A DNA stretch of 64,000 nt from an uncultured Alistipes sp. (GTDB lineage: Bacteria > Bacteroidota > Bacteroidia > Bacteroidales > Rikenellaceae), in assembly GCA_900541585.1 (NCBI GenBank), contig UQKD01000002.1:1-64000 (forward strand), in the 5' to 3' direction. A program made the translations under genes and the position numbers. The number at the start of each line of letters is the position of its first letter. Position 1 is the first letter of the stretch. Shown in pieces: positions 8,324 through 16,116 of this stretch. The notes under the pieces are model-generated. The model was not told the DNA's origin, ran no database searches, and saw only the letters and a list, made by a program, of their open reading frames with translations.

Positions 8324-9802
8324 ATGAAAATTTCCCGCCTGACCGACCGGCTCGACCGCATGCCGATGCTCAAGATTCTCGTGTTTTTCGCCGCGGGAAT
8401 CGCGCTGGCTGGCTGTTACGAACTGCCCCTGTGTTTTCTCGCAGGGGCTTTCGTCGTGACGGGCGCGCTGGCCCTGTCGCTGCGCTCGTCGGCCGCCACG
8501 GCGGCGATGCTCCTCACAGCGGGGTTCGCCGCTGCGCAGCTCCGCGTGCCCCGGCCCACCGTGCCGCGGGGCGTGCACACGGTCTACGAAATCACGGTCG
8601 AGGGGTTTCCGGCCGACCGGGGCCGCTATGCCGTCGCCGATGCGTCGGTGGCGGCGTGGCGCAATCCTGCCGACGGACGCTGGCATGCCTCCGACGCCCG
8701 TATCCGGCTTTACGCCGATTCGCTTGCGGAGTTGCATGCCGGGGAGCGTATCCGCTGCCGGGGCGCGGTGCGGCCGTTTCGCGGCGGTGCGGAAAGCTAC
8801 CGCCGGCTGATGGCGCGGCGGGGCTATGCCGGAACCCTGTGGATTACAGAGCGGACGCTCCTCGAACGCCTCCCGCAGCAGCATGCAGGATTGCACCGCA
8901 GGGCGGTCGAAAGGCTCTCCCGGCTGCCGATGAGCGCCGGGGCCGCGGCCGTCGTCGAGGCCATGGCGGCGGGCGAACGGCGCGGCGTCACGCCCTGCCT
9001 CCGCACGGCGTACTCCCGGAGCGGGTTGTCGCACCTGCTGGCCGTATCGGGTCTTCACACGGGGATCGTTTTCGTGCTGGTCAACCTCGCGCTGTGGTGG
9101 CTGCCGCTTTTCAGGCGGGGACACCTGCTGAAAAACCTGCTGGCAGCCGCTGCCGTGTGGCTTTTCGTCGCGGCGGCGGGGTTTCCGCCCAGCGCCGTCC
9201 GGGCCGCGGTGATGTGCACCGTTCTGCAGGCGGCTCTGGCCTCGGCGTCGGAATACGCCGGGCTGAACGCCCTGGCCGCGGCGGGGTTCGGGATGCTGGT
9301 ATGGAATCCCAACTGGCTGGGCGACATCAGCTTTCAGTTGTCGTTCGTCGCCGTGGCGGCCATCCTTGCCTGGGGCGTGCCGCTCTGCCGCCGCTGCCGG
9401 ACCCGGTGGAAGGCCGTGAACGTCGTCGTCGACGCCTACCTGATCGGCTTTGTGGCGACTGCCGCCACTGCGCCGCTCGTTTCGCACACGTTTGGCGTCG
9501 TGCCGCTGGCGGGACTGGCGGTCAATCCGCTGGCCATTGCGCTGGCCGGGGTCGTCGTGTTCGGCGGCGCGTTGTGGATGGCGGCTCCGGTCGGTATGCT
9601 CGCCCCGGCGTTCGGGTTCGTCACGGGAACCGCCGCCGAAGGAATCAGCGCGCTGGCCCGGCTGACCGCCTCGCTGCCCGGAGGTGCGGCCGACTACGCC
9701 CTCGGCGGATGGCAGACAGCGGCGGTCTACGCTGTTTTTGCGCTTGCGACCCTCGCTGCGTGGAGCGGCGAACCGAAAAAAAGCGTACCTTTGCGGACGT
9801 GA
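8324..9802 (+). CDS. comEC: ComEC/Rec2-family DNA uptake channel, short form
   Basis: A 492-residue polytopic membrane protein with the ComEC layout. The N-terminal membrane-anchored OB-like DUF4131 region spans about 20-180. The competence domain spans about 200-480, with SHLLAVSGLHTGIVF, GFPPSAVRAAVM and SFQLSFVAVAAILA, all hallmarks of the family. ComEC carries single-stranded DNA across the inner membrane. The protein stops soon after the last membrane segments and lacks the C-terminal metallo-beta-lactamase nuclease domain found in long ComEC proteins. Its stop overlaps the next gene's GTG start (GTGA). Confidence 0.9.
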   Translation: MKISRLTDRLDRMPMLKILVFFAAGIALAGCYELPLCFLAGAFVVTGALALSLRSSAATAAMLLTAGFAAAQLRVPRPTVPRGVHTVYEITVEGFPADRGRYAVADASVAAWRNPADGRWHASDARIRLYADSLAELHAGERIRCRGAVRPFRGGAESYRRLMARRGYAGTLWITERTLLERLPQQHAGLHRRAVERLSRLPMSAGAAAVVEAMAAGERRGVTPCLRTAYSRSGLSHLLAVSGLHTGIVFVLVNLALWWLPLFRRGHLLKNLLAAAAVWLFVAAAGFPPSAVRAAVMCTVLQAALASASEYAGLNALAAAGFGMLVWNPNWLGDISFQLSFVAVAAILAWGVPLCRRCRTRWKAVNVVVDAYLIGFVATAATAPLVSHTFGVVPLAGLAVNPLAIALAGVVVFGGALWMAAPVGMLAPAFGFVTGTAAEGISALARLTASLPGGAADYALGGWQTAAVYAVFALATLAAWSGEPKKSVPLRT

Positions 9803-10944
9803 TTACCCCCGAAGAATATTCCCTCCTGCTCACGGACGAAGTGCGGCGCGCCATCGCGGCCGCACGGGGCCGCGACCCGCTGGAGGTGGCTCTGGACCGC
9901 TCTGTCCCCTACGCCCGGCTCGTGGCCACGCAGGTCAAATACCTCGCGCGGGCCGCGCAGAAGCTCCCTTCGTATGCCGCGGCGCAGTGTATCCTGCCGC
10001 CGCTGGCTTTCGAGCAGGCGTCGAGCGAGGCGTGCGCCGCCCGCAAGCTCCTCGAAGGCGATACGGTGCTGGATCTCACCTGCGGGCTGGGTGTCGACGC
10101 CCTCTTTTTGAGCCGCCGCTTCCGCCGCGTGGTGACGCTCGAACGCAATGAGGTGCTGGCCCGCGTCGCCGCGGAGAATTTTTCCAGAATGGGCGTTGCG
10201 AATGTCGAAGTCGTCTGCATGTCCGCCGAGGAGTACCTCCGACGCGACGGCCTGCGTTTCGACTGGATTTACGCCGATCCCGACCGCCGTTCGGCCCAAG
10301 GCCGCAAACTGGTGCGGCTGGAGGATTGTTCGCCCGACATCGTCGCCCTGAAGCCGCGTCTTGCGCAGGTTTCGGGGCGTCTGTGCGTCAAGAACTCCCC
10401 GCTGTTCGACGTCGGCGAGGCCCTCCGGCTCTTTCCCGGCAGCCGCGTAGAGGTGTTGTCGCTCGGGGACGAATGCAAGGAGGTCGTGGTCTATGACGAC
10501 GGCACGGGGCCGCTCGTCACCGCCACGGCCCTCGGGCGCGGGAGTTTCTCGGCCCGGCCGGGTGAGGCTCCTCCTCCTCCGGGACCGTTCGACCCGGCGC
10601 GTTACGGCTATCTGGTGATCCCCGACGTATCGTTGCAGAAGGCCCGTCTCGCGCGGCTCCACCTTGCGGGAAAGGCCGACATCTGGAGCGACAACGGGTA
10701 CGGGTTCGCCGCGGAGGAGCCGGAAGGCGTGCTGGGGCGGATCTTCGCCGTCGAAAGCATCGAACCCTACGACCCCAAACGGCTGAAGCGTGAACTGAAT
10801 GGCCGCGGCGCGGAGGTGCTCAAGCGCGATTTCCCGCTCGCCGCGGAGGAGCTTATGCGCCGCCTCGGGCTGCATGCCGGGAGCGGCCTGCGGCTGGCCT
10901 TCACGAAAATAGGGAACGATTTTTGGGTTATCCGTTTAAAATAG
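9799..10944 (+). CDS. Class I SAM-dependent methyltransferase with THUMP-like tail
   Basis: 381 residues from GTG 9799, which overlaps the comEC stop by 4 nt; the frame is open further upstream only as a shadow of comEC. The SAM-binding loop is DLTCGLGVDALFLS (about residues 92-105), followed by TLERNE at strand 2 and the catalytic-type motif YADPDRR (about 158-164). The C-terminal third (about 270-381) matches the THUMP-like domain that follows this methyltransferase in Bacteroidota, suggesting an RNA substrate. The substrate is unknown. Confidence 0.8.
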   Translation: MITPEEYSLLLTDEVRRAIAAARGRDPLEVALDRSVPYARLVATQVKYLARAAQKLPSYAAAQCILPPLAFEQASSEACAARKLLEGDTVLDLTCGLGVDALFLSRRFRRVVTLERNEVLARVAAENFSRMGVANVEVVCMSAEEYLRRDGLRFDWIYADPDRRSAQGRKLVRLEDCSPDIVALKPRLAQVSGRLCVKNSPLFDVGEALRLFPGSRVEVLSLGDECKEVVVYDDGTGPLVTATALGRGSFSARPGEAPPPPGPFDPARYGYLVIPDVSLQKARLARLHLAGKADIWSDNGYGFAAEEPEGVLGRIFAVESIEPYDPKRLKRELNGRGAEVLKRDFPLAAEELMRRLGLHAGSGLRLAFTKIGNDFWVIRLK

Positions 10945-10953
10945 CTACATTTG
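10921..10953 (+). promoter_or_regulatory. Promoter for the yihY-like gene
   Basis: TTTTG (10921-10925) and TACATTTG (10946-10953, full match to TAnnTTTG) are 20 nt apart. The -7 box lies in the intergenic gap and the predicted start is roughly 15-20 nt upstream of ATG 10976. Confidence 0.65.
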
Positions 10954-10975
10954 CCTGATTGCCAGGCCGTGACTC

Positions 10976-12280
10976 ATGAAACTCAACGAATTTCTGACAT
11001 ACTTCACCGACACGATTTTCCGGCGCGACGTCACCGAATGGCGCAACCCCGTCGTGCGGTGGCTCGTGCAGCAATACCGCCTGCTGTTCTACACCGCCCG
11101 CGGCCTGCTCGAACACGGAACCATCGTCCGCTCGGCGGCGCTCACCTTCTATACGCTGATGTCGCTGGTGCCGATTCTCGCGGTGGTATTCGCCGTGGTG
11201 AAAGGATTCGGGCTGGCCGACGGACTGATCGAAAACCTCTACGGCCTTTTTCCCCGAAACCCCGACATCGTCGACTACATCGTCAACTTCGCCGAAAACG
11301 CCCTGGCGCGCACGCAGGGCGGCGTGGTGGCCGCCGTGGCCCTCGTGATGCTGTTCTGGGCCGTGATCCGGGTCTTCGGGTCGATCGAAAGCGCCTTCAA
11401 CAACATCTGGGAGGTCAAGGTCGAGCGCAGCATCACCCGCCAGTGGACCGACTACATCGCCGTGGTGATGATCGTCCCGATCCTCTGGATCGTGGCCAAC
11501 GCCGTGGGTAACTACGCCGAGCAGCTGCTCGGATTCGACGACAGCTGGTATTTTAACCTGCTGTCGCACCTCGTCTCGATGTTCGTCATCTGGGTGATGT
11601 TCACCTTCCTCTACATCGTCATACCCAACGCCAGAGTGCGCTTCGGCAGCGCCCTGATGGCCGGCATCGTCGCCGGGACGATCTTCCTGCTCTTCCAGTG
11701 GGGATACGTCTACGTGCAGCGGTGGATGACCTCGTACAACGCCATCTACGGCAGTTTCGCGGCCCTGCCGCTGTTTCTGATCTGGATGCAGACCTCGTGG
11801 GAGATTCTCCTTTTCGGCGGCGAGCTGTCGTTCGCCTATCAGAATATCGCGCGTTTCGGCGAAGAGCGCGAGTCGCTGCTCATCAGCTACGACCAGCGGC
11901 GCAAGGTGCTGCTTGCGGTGATGCTCACCGTTGTGCGGAATTTCCGCGACAAGGGCGGCGCACTGCCTGCGGACGAGATCCGCGAACGCCTCGACCTGCC
12001 CACGCGCATCGTCAACGACGTGCTGTTCCAGCTCGTGCAGGCCGGGCAGCTGATCGCCGTACGCAGCGGCGACGGCGAGCGGGAAGTGGCCTTCACCCCG
12101 GCGCACGACATCGCGTCGATGACCGTCTACGGCGTGCTGGAGGCGGTCGAACGGTCGGGACAGACCACTTTTGACCTCGGACAGACGCCCGAACTGGCGC
12201 GTATCGACCGCGAACTGGAGATGCTGAAAGAGTCGGCCCGCAAGTCGCAGGACAACGTGCGGCTTGTGGACCTGCTGTAA
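10976..12280 (+). CDS. YihY/BrkB-family inner-membrane protein with winged-helix-like tail
   Basis: The 434-residue protein has the YihY/BrkB six-helix membrane domain (about 40-320), including SAALTFYTLMSLVPILAVVF and a final helix pair ending in WEILLFGGELSFAYQN. The function of the family is not settled. After the membrane domain there is a cytosolic extension (about 325-410) with the order helix-helix-recognition helix-beta wing (LPADEIRERLDLPTRIVNDV, then QAGQLIAVRSGDG). This looks like a winged helix as often found in Bacteroidota versions. It has its own promoter. Confidence 0.85.
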   Translation: MKLNEFLTYFTDTIFRRDVTEWRNPVVRWLVQQYRLLFYTARGLLEHGTIVRSAALTFYTLMSLVPILAVVFAVVKGFGLADGLIENLYGLFPRNPDIVDYIVNFAENALARTQGGVVAAVALVMLFWAVIRVFGSIESAFNNIWEVKVERSITRQWTDYIAVVMIVPILWIVANAVGNYAEQLLGFDDSWYFNLLSHLVSMFVIWVMFTFLYIVIPNARVRFGSALMAGIVAGTIFLLFQWGYVYVQRWMTSYNAIYGSFAALPLFLIWMQTSWEILLFGGELSFAYQNIARFGEERESLLISYDQRRKVLLAVMLTVVRNFRDKGGALPADEIRERLDLPTRIVNDVLFQLVQAGQLIAVRSGDGEREVAFTPAHDIASMTVYGVLEAVERSGQTTFDLGQTPELARIDRELEMLKESARKSQDNVRLVDLL

Positions 12281-12300
12281 AACCCAAACGGAAAGAGCCT

Positions 12301-13080
12301 ATGAAACGCGTCGTCATCATCGGCAGCGGGAACCTTGCGGAAGCGCTGGCCCGCGCCGTCGCCAAGAGCGATCTGGAACTCGTGCAGATTTTCGCCCGCA
12401 ATCCCGAGCGGGCGCGCGTCGTCGCGGAGCTGGCCGCGACCGACTGGGCGACGCACTCCGAAATGCTCCGTCAGGATGCCGACATCTACCTCATCGCCGT
12501 GAGCGACAAGGCCGTGGAGCAGGTTGCCGCGACGCTTCCGATTCCCGAAAGCGCCGCCGTGGCCCACACTGCCGGGAGCGTGCCGGTCACGGCCATCCCC
12601 GCGCGGTTCGCCCGGCGTGCCGTTTTCTACCCGATGCAGACCTTCACGAAAGGGCGCGAGGCGGACTTTTCCGTGATCCCCGTATTTCTCGAAGCGCCGT
12701 CGCCCGAATTGCGTCCGGAACTGGAGGCGTTCGCCCGGAAACTCTCCGGGACGGTCATCTGGGCCTCCTCCGCACAGCGCTGCAAGGTGCATCTGGCGGC
12801 GGTTTTCGCCTGCAACTTCGCCAACCACATGTACGCTGTGGGCGAGCGCATCGTCCGTGGTGCGGGACTGGATTTCGACGTGCTGAAACCGCTGATCGCC
12901 GAAACCGCGGCCAAGGCCTGCGACGCCCGTTCGCCGCTCGACGTGCAGACGGGCCCCGCCGTGCGCAACGATTTCGCCACGAAGGCCCGCCACGGCGACC
13001 TGCTGGCCTTCGACCTCCGACTGAAAAACATCTATTCAACGATAAGTCAAAGCATATGGGAAACTTCAAAGAAGATATAG
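12301..13080 (+). CDS. Rossmann-like/DUF2520 oxidoreductase-like protein
   Basis: 259 residues. The N-terminal dinucleotide-binding fold has VVIIGSGNLAEALARAV (4-20) and the N-A-R-N-P segment after strand 2, typical for NADP-dependent F420/ProC-like reductases. The C-terminal half (about 135-250) is the all-helical DUF2520 domain with KVHLAAVFACNFANHMY. The substrate is unknown. It overlaps the downstream phosphatase by 25 nt, and this DUF2520-kdsC pairing recurs in Bacteroidota, hinting at an envelope-sugar or related housekeeping role (inference). Confidence 0.85.
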   Translation: MKRVVIIGSGNLAEALARAVAKSDLELVQIFARNPERARVVAELAATDWATHSEMLRQDADIYLIAVSDKAVEQVAATLPIPESAAVAHTAGSVPVTAIPARFARRAVFYPMQTFTKGREADFSVIPVFLEAPSPELRPELEAFARKLSGTVIWASSAQRCKVHLAAVFACNFANHMYAVGERIVRGAGLDFDVLKPLIAETAAKACDARSPLDVQTGPAVRNDFATKARHGDLLAFDLRLKNIYSTISQSIWETSKKI

Positions 13081-13601
13081 CGCGCTGCGAAGCCTTCGTC
13101 TTCGACGTCGACGGCGTGATGACCGACGGTGGCATCATCCCCACGCCCGACGGCGACTTCATCCGCCGCTACAACGCCAAGGACGGCTACGCGCTGGCCT
13201 ACGCGATCAAGATCGGCTACAAGGTCTGCATCATCACCGGCGGCCGGGGGCGAACGCTCGAAAACCGCCTTCGGATGCTCGGCATCGACCATTTCTACGT
13301 CGACTGCATGGACAAGATTACGGCCATCCGCGAATACATGGCGGGCCAGGGACTCGATCCGGCCAACGTGATCTACATGGGCGACGACATCCCCGACCTG
13401 GATTGCATGCGCGAAGTGGGCCTTCCGGTCTGTCCGGCGGACGCCGCGTCGGAGGTGATCGAGGCGTCGCGTTACGTCTCGGAGTTCCGGGGCGGCGAAG
13501 GGGCCGTGCGCGACATCGTCGAGCAGGTGCTCCGCGCCCGCGGCGACTGGGCGCGCGACTCGCAGGGCGTCACGCCTTCGTCGCTCGCCGCGTCGCGGTA
13601 A
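13056..13601 (+). CDS. kdsC: KdsC-type HAD phosphatase (KDO 8-phosphate phosphatase)
   Basis: 181 residues from ATG 13056. HAD motif I is FDVDGVMTDG with nucleophile Asp17 and acid Asp19. Motif II/III features are IITGGRG and the metal-site GDDIPDLDCM. The protein has no large cap domain, as in tetrameric KdsC enzymes, which release phosphate from KDO-8-P in lipopolysaccharide core synthesis. The C-terminal tail after about 165 (ending SSLAASR) is poorly conserved. A strong terminator follows. Confidence 0.85.
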   Translation: MGNFKEDIARCEAFVFDVDGVMTDGGIIPTPDGDFIRRYNAKDGYALAYAIKIGYKVCIITGGRGRTLENRLRMLGIDHFYVDCMDKITAIREYMAGQGLDPANVIYMGDDIPDLDCMREVGLPVCPADAASEVIEASRYVSEFRGGEGAVRDIVEQVLRARGDWARDSQGVTPSSLAASR

Positions 13602-13640
13602 GGCGTTCCGGAAGAGGCGCGGTTTCCTTCCCGCCCGACG

Positions 13641-13681
13641 AAAAAGGCGCAGCCGCCTTTCTCTTCTTTCTTTGAAAGAAG
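13641..13681 (+). terminator. Intrinsic terminator after kdsC
   Basis: AAAGGCG (13643-13649) pairs with CGCCTTT (13654-13660) around a 4-nt loop and is followed by a pyrimidine-rich run. A second perfect hairpin, CTTCTTTC/GAAAGAAG (13663-13670 and 13674-13681), follows at once. Confidence 0.75.
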
Positions 13682-13714
13682 AAGAAACAATGCGGGGTTT
13701 CCGGCTAAAATTTG

Positions 13715-13722
13715 TATCTTTG
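13715..13722 (+). promoter_or_regulatory. -7 element for flippase gene
   Basis: TATCTTTG is an exact match to the Bacteroidota -7 consensus, 20 nt upstream of the ATG at 13743. No convincing -33 TTTG is present at the standard spacing. Confidence 0.5.
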
Positions 13723-13742
13723 CCGGGCTATAAGCCTCCGTC

Positions 13743-15209
13743 ATGCTCGAAAAACTGGCCAAACAAACTGCCGTCTACGGTATCAGCACCATCGTCGTAA
13801 GGTTCTTGAGCTACCTGCTCACGCCTTACTACACGCGTGTGTTCGGGCAGGAGACCTACGGCGTCGTCACCGACATCTACGCCCTTATCCCGCTGGCGCT
13901 CACGCTGCTGACGATGGGCATGGAATCGAGCTATTTCCGCTTTTCGGCCAAAGCCGAGGAGGCGGGCGGGGATGTGAAAAGCGCCAAACGCCGGCTTTTC
14001 GCCACGACGTGGGGCGTCACGTCGCTCGCCGCGGCGGTGTTCTTCCTGGCGACGGCTTTTTTCCGCGACGGCATTGCCCGCATGATGGGCGAGGCATATG
14101 CCGCACATCCCGAATATGTCGTCTGGGTCGGCCTGATCATCCTTTTCGACGTCTGGTCCTGCATCCCCTTCTCGCGGCTGCGCGAGCAGGGCAGGGCCAT
14201 GACGTTCGTGGGACTGAAAGCCATGAACGTCGTTCTGAACGTGGTGCTGGCCTTCGGGTTCGGCGCCGCGGGGCTGTTCGCCACCGACTTCGGCGTGGGG
14301 TGGGTCTTCGTCGCCAACCTCATTGCGAGTGTCGTGACGTGGCTGGCGATCCTCGCGACTGCCGACCGTACCGTTCCGAAGATCGACTGGACGTTGCTCG
14401 CCGCGGTCTTCGCCTACTCGCTGCCGCTGCTGGTGGGCGGGCTTGCCGGCACGGCCAACGAATTTATCGATCGTCAGCTGATCAAGTACCTCGTTCCCGA
14501 GGGCGCCATGGCCCAGCTGGGCATCTACGGGGCCATCACGAAGATCGCCGTGGTGATGATGCTCTTCTACCAGATGTACCGCCTCGCCGCCGAGCCGTTC
14601 TTCCTCTCGAACTTCAAAAAGTCGGACTTCGTCGAGATGAACGCCGCGGCGCTGAAATACTACGTCATGGCCTCGATGCTGATTTTCCTCGGCATCGCGC
14701 TTTTCCGCGACGTTTTCGCGCTGATCGTGGGGCGTAGTTTCCGCGAGGGTATTTTTATCCTTCCGGTGGTGCTGGGGGCCAATGTGCTGACGGGCGTGTG
14801 GCTCAACCTCTCGTTCTGGTACAAGCGCGAGGAGCGTACTTCGCTGGCCATCGTCGTCACGGGTGCGGGACTCGCGGCCATCGTCGCTTTCGGCTTCTGG
14901 CTCATTCCGCTGTGGGGTTACTACGGGGCCGCGTGGGCGCGCCTGGCGAGCGAAACGGTGATGGTCGCCGTCAGCTGGTGGCTCAACCGCCGCTGTTATC
15001 CGACGCCCTACGACTGGCGGCGCATCGGCGAATACGTCGCCGCGGCGCTCGCGGTTTTCGCCGCCTGCGAGGCCTTGACCGCCTCCACGGACAATATGTT
15101 TGTAAGCTATGCGTTTAATATAGTGTTGTTTGCGCTGTATGCCGCCTACCTCGTCCGCCGCGAGCGGATCGACCTGGGGGCGATGTTGCGCGCATTCCTG
15201 CACAGGTAA
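13743..15209 (+). CDS. Oligosaccharide flippase (Wzx/MOP family)
   Basis: The 488-residue integral membrane protein has 12-14 predicted helices and the N-terminal polysaccharide-biosynthesis signature around KQTAVYGISTIVVRFLSYLLTPYYTRVF. The family flips undecaprenyl-linked saccharides across the inner membrane. The C-terminal half has paired helices separated by short basic loops and ends at the MLRAFLHR tail. No glycosyltransferase cluster is adjacent, so the carried glycan is unknown; KDO/LPS genes nearby (kdsC) are suggestive only. The downstream cyclophilin gene starts 2 nt after its stop. Confidence 0.85.
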   Translation: MLEKLAKQTAVYGISTIVVRFLSYLLTPYYTRVFGQETYGVVTDIYALIPLALTLLTMGMESSYFRFSAKAEEAGGDVKSAKRRLFATTWGVTSLAAAVFFLATAFFRDGIARMMGEAYAAHPEYVVWVGLIILFDVWSCIPFSRLREQGRAMTFVGLKAMNVVLNVVLAFGFGAAGLFATDFGVGWVFVANLIASVVTWLAILATADRTVPKIDWTLLAAVFAYSLPLLVGGLAGTANEFIDRQLIKYLVPEGAMAQLGIYGAITKIAVVMMLFYQMYRLAAEPFFLSNFKKSDFVEMNAAALKYYVMASMLIFLGIALFRDVFALIVGRSFREGIFILPVVLGANVLTGVWLNLSFWYKREERTSLAIVVTGAGLAAIVAFGFWLIPLWGYYGAAWARLASETVMVAVSWWLNRRCYPTPYDWRRIGEYVAAALAVFAACEALTASTDNMFVSYAFNIVLFALYAAYLVRRERIDLGAMLRAFLHR

Positions 15210-15211
15210 AA

Positions 15212-15925
15212 ATGAATCGGAGCATGCAGAAACGACTTTTCCCCAGAATCGCAGCCGCGGCTTCGGCCGTCCTGCTCCTCGCCGCCTGCGGTCGACCCCG
15301 TCCGGAAGGCTCGGCCGAGGTGCTGCTGCATACCACGGCGGGCGACATCCGCATCGAACTCGACGGGCGGACGCCTCTTCACCGGGACAATTTCCTGAAA
15401 CTGACCCGCGAAGGCTTTTTCGATTCGGTGCTGTTCCACCGCGTGATCGCCGATTTCATGATCCAGGCGGGCGATCCCGCCTCGCGGCGCGCCCCGGCGG
15501 GCACGATGCTGGGCGAGGCCGATGCGGGCTACCTGATTCCCGCCGAGATCGTCTATCCGGCGCTGGCGCATACGCGCGGTGCGCTGGCCGCGGCCCGGAC
15601 TTCCGACGAGGTGAATCCCGAACGGAAATCCTCCGGCAGTCAGTTCTACATCGTCTGGGGCAAGCCCTTCGACGGCGCGACGCTCGACCGGATTCAGCAG
15701 AGCGTGACCGCTGCGACGAACGGAGAGGTCGTGATCCCCGACTCCTTGCGGACGATCTATGAAACCACCGGCGGCACGCCGTTTCTCGACGGACAGTATA
15801 CCGTCTTCGGCCGTGTGACCGAGGGCCTGGAGATCGTGGAGTCCATTCAGGGCGTGGCGACCGATTCGGCCGACCGGCCGCTGGAGGACGTGCGGATCAT
15901 CCGGGCCGAAGCGGTTCAAAAATAA
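15212..15925 (+). CDS. Lipoprotein cyclophilin-type peptidyl-prolyl isomerase
   Basis: 237 residues. A signal peptide with lipobox LLAAC (Cys26) indicates export and lipid anchoring. The cyclophilin domain follows: FLKLTREGFFDSVLFHRVI carries the catalytic-type FHRVI, then FMIQAGDP and GSQFYIVWG, the characteristic core motifs. A helical insertion (about 155-190) interrupts the fold before the final VFGRVTEGLEIVESIQ. The role is periplasmic or outer-membrane protein folding. It may be co-transcribed with the flippase and the small membrane gene that follows. Confidence 0.9.
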   Translation: MNRSMQKRLFPRIAAAASAVLLLAACGRPRPEGSAEVLLHTTAGDIRIELDGRTPLHRDNFLKLTREGFFDSVLFHRVIADFMIQAGDPASRRAPAGTMLGEADAGYLIPAEIVYPALAHTRGALAAARTSDEVNPERKSSGSQFYIVWGKPFDGATLDRIQQSVTAATNGEVVIPDSLRTIYETTGGTPFLDGQYTVFGRVTEGLEIVESIQGVATDSADRPLEDVRIIRAEAVQK

Positions 15926-15932
15926 ATTGGCG

Positions 15933-16115
15933 ATGAAGAAGACGACCGGAAAAATCGTGGTGATGGGTGCCAGTTTCGCGCTTTTCCTCTGCGGGGTCGG
16001 GGCGCTCCAGCTGGAGCGCGGCACGGCGCGGACCGTGATCCTCGCACTGGTTTTCGCGGGTTTGCTGACGATTGCCGGGGTGCAGACCTTCCGGCGGATG
16101 AAAAATAAGGAGTAA
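15933..16115 (+). CDS. Small two-helix membrane protein, unknown
   Basis: 60 residues from ATG 15933 (an in-frame TTG lies 6 nt upstream). It has two hydrophobic segments, about 7-22 and 34-51, joined by a short charged turn ERGTART, and a basic tail RRMKNKE. It lies 7 nt after the cyclophilin and 1 nt before holB, so it is likely translated as part of that operon. No family recognised. Confidence 0.6.
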   Translation: MKKTTGKIVVMGASFALFLCGVGALQLERGTARTVILALVFAGLLTIAGVQTFRRMKNKE

Positions 16116-16116
16116 A

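Noticed and set aside
9786..9793. TACCTTTG promoter-like box before the methyltransferase
   Set aside because: It has no -33 partner and would start transcription at or after the GTG; the 4-nt overlap with comEC explains expression.
8431..9798. Long in-frame extension upstream of the methyltransferase
   Set aside because: It is the out-of-frame shadow of comEC. GTG 9799 overlapping the comEC stop gives a protein that starts at the family's usual position.
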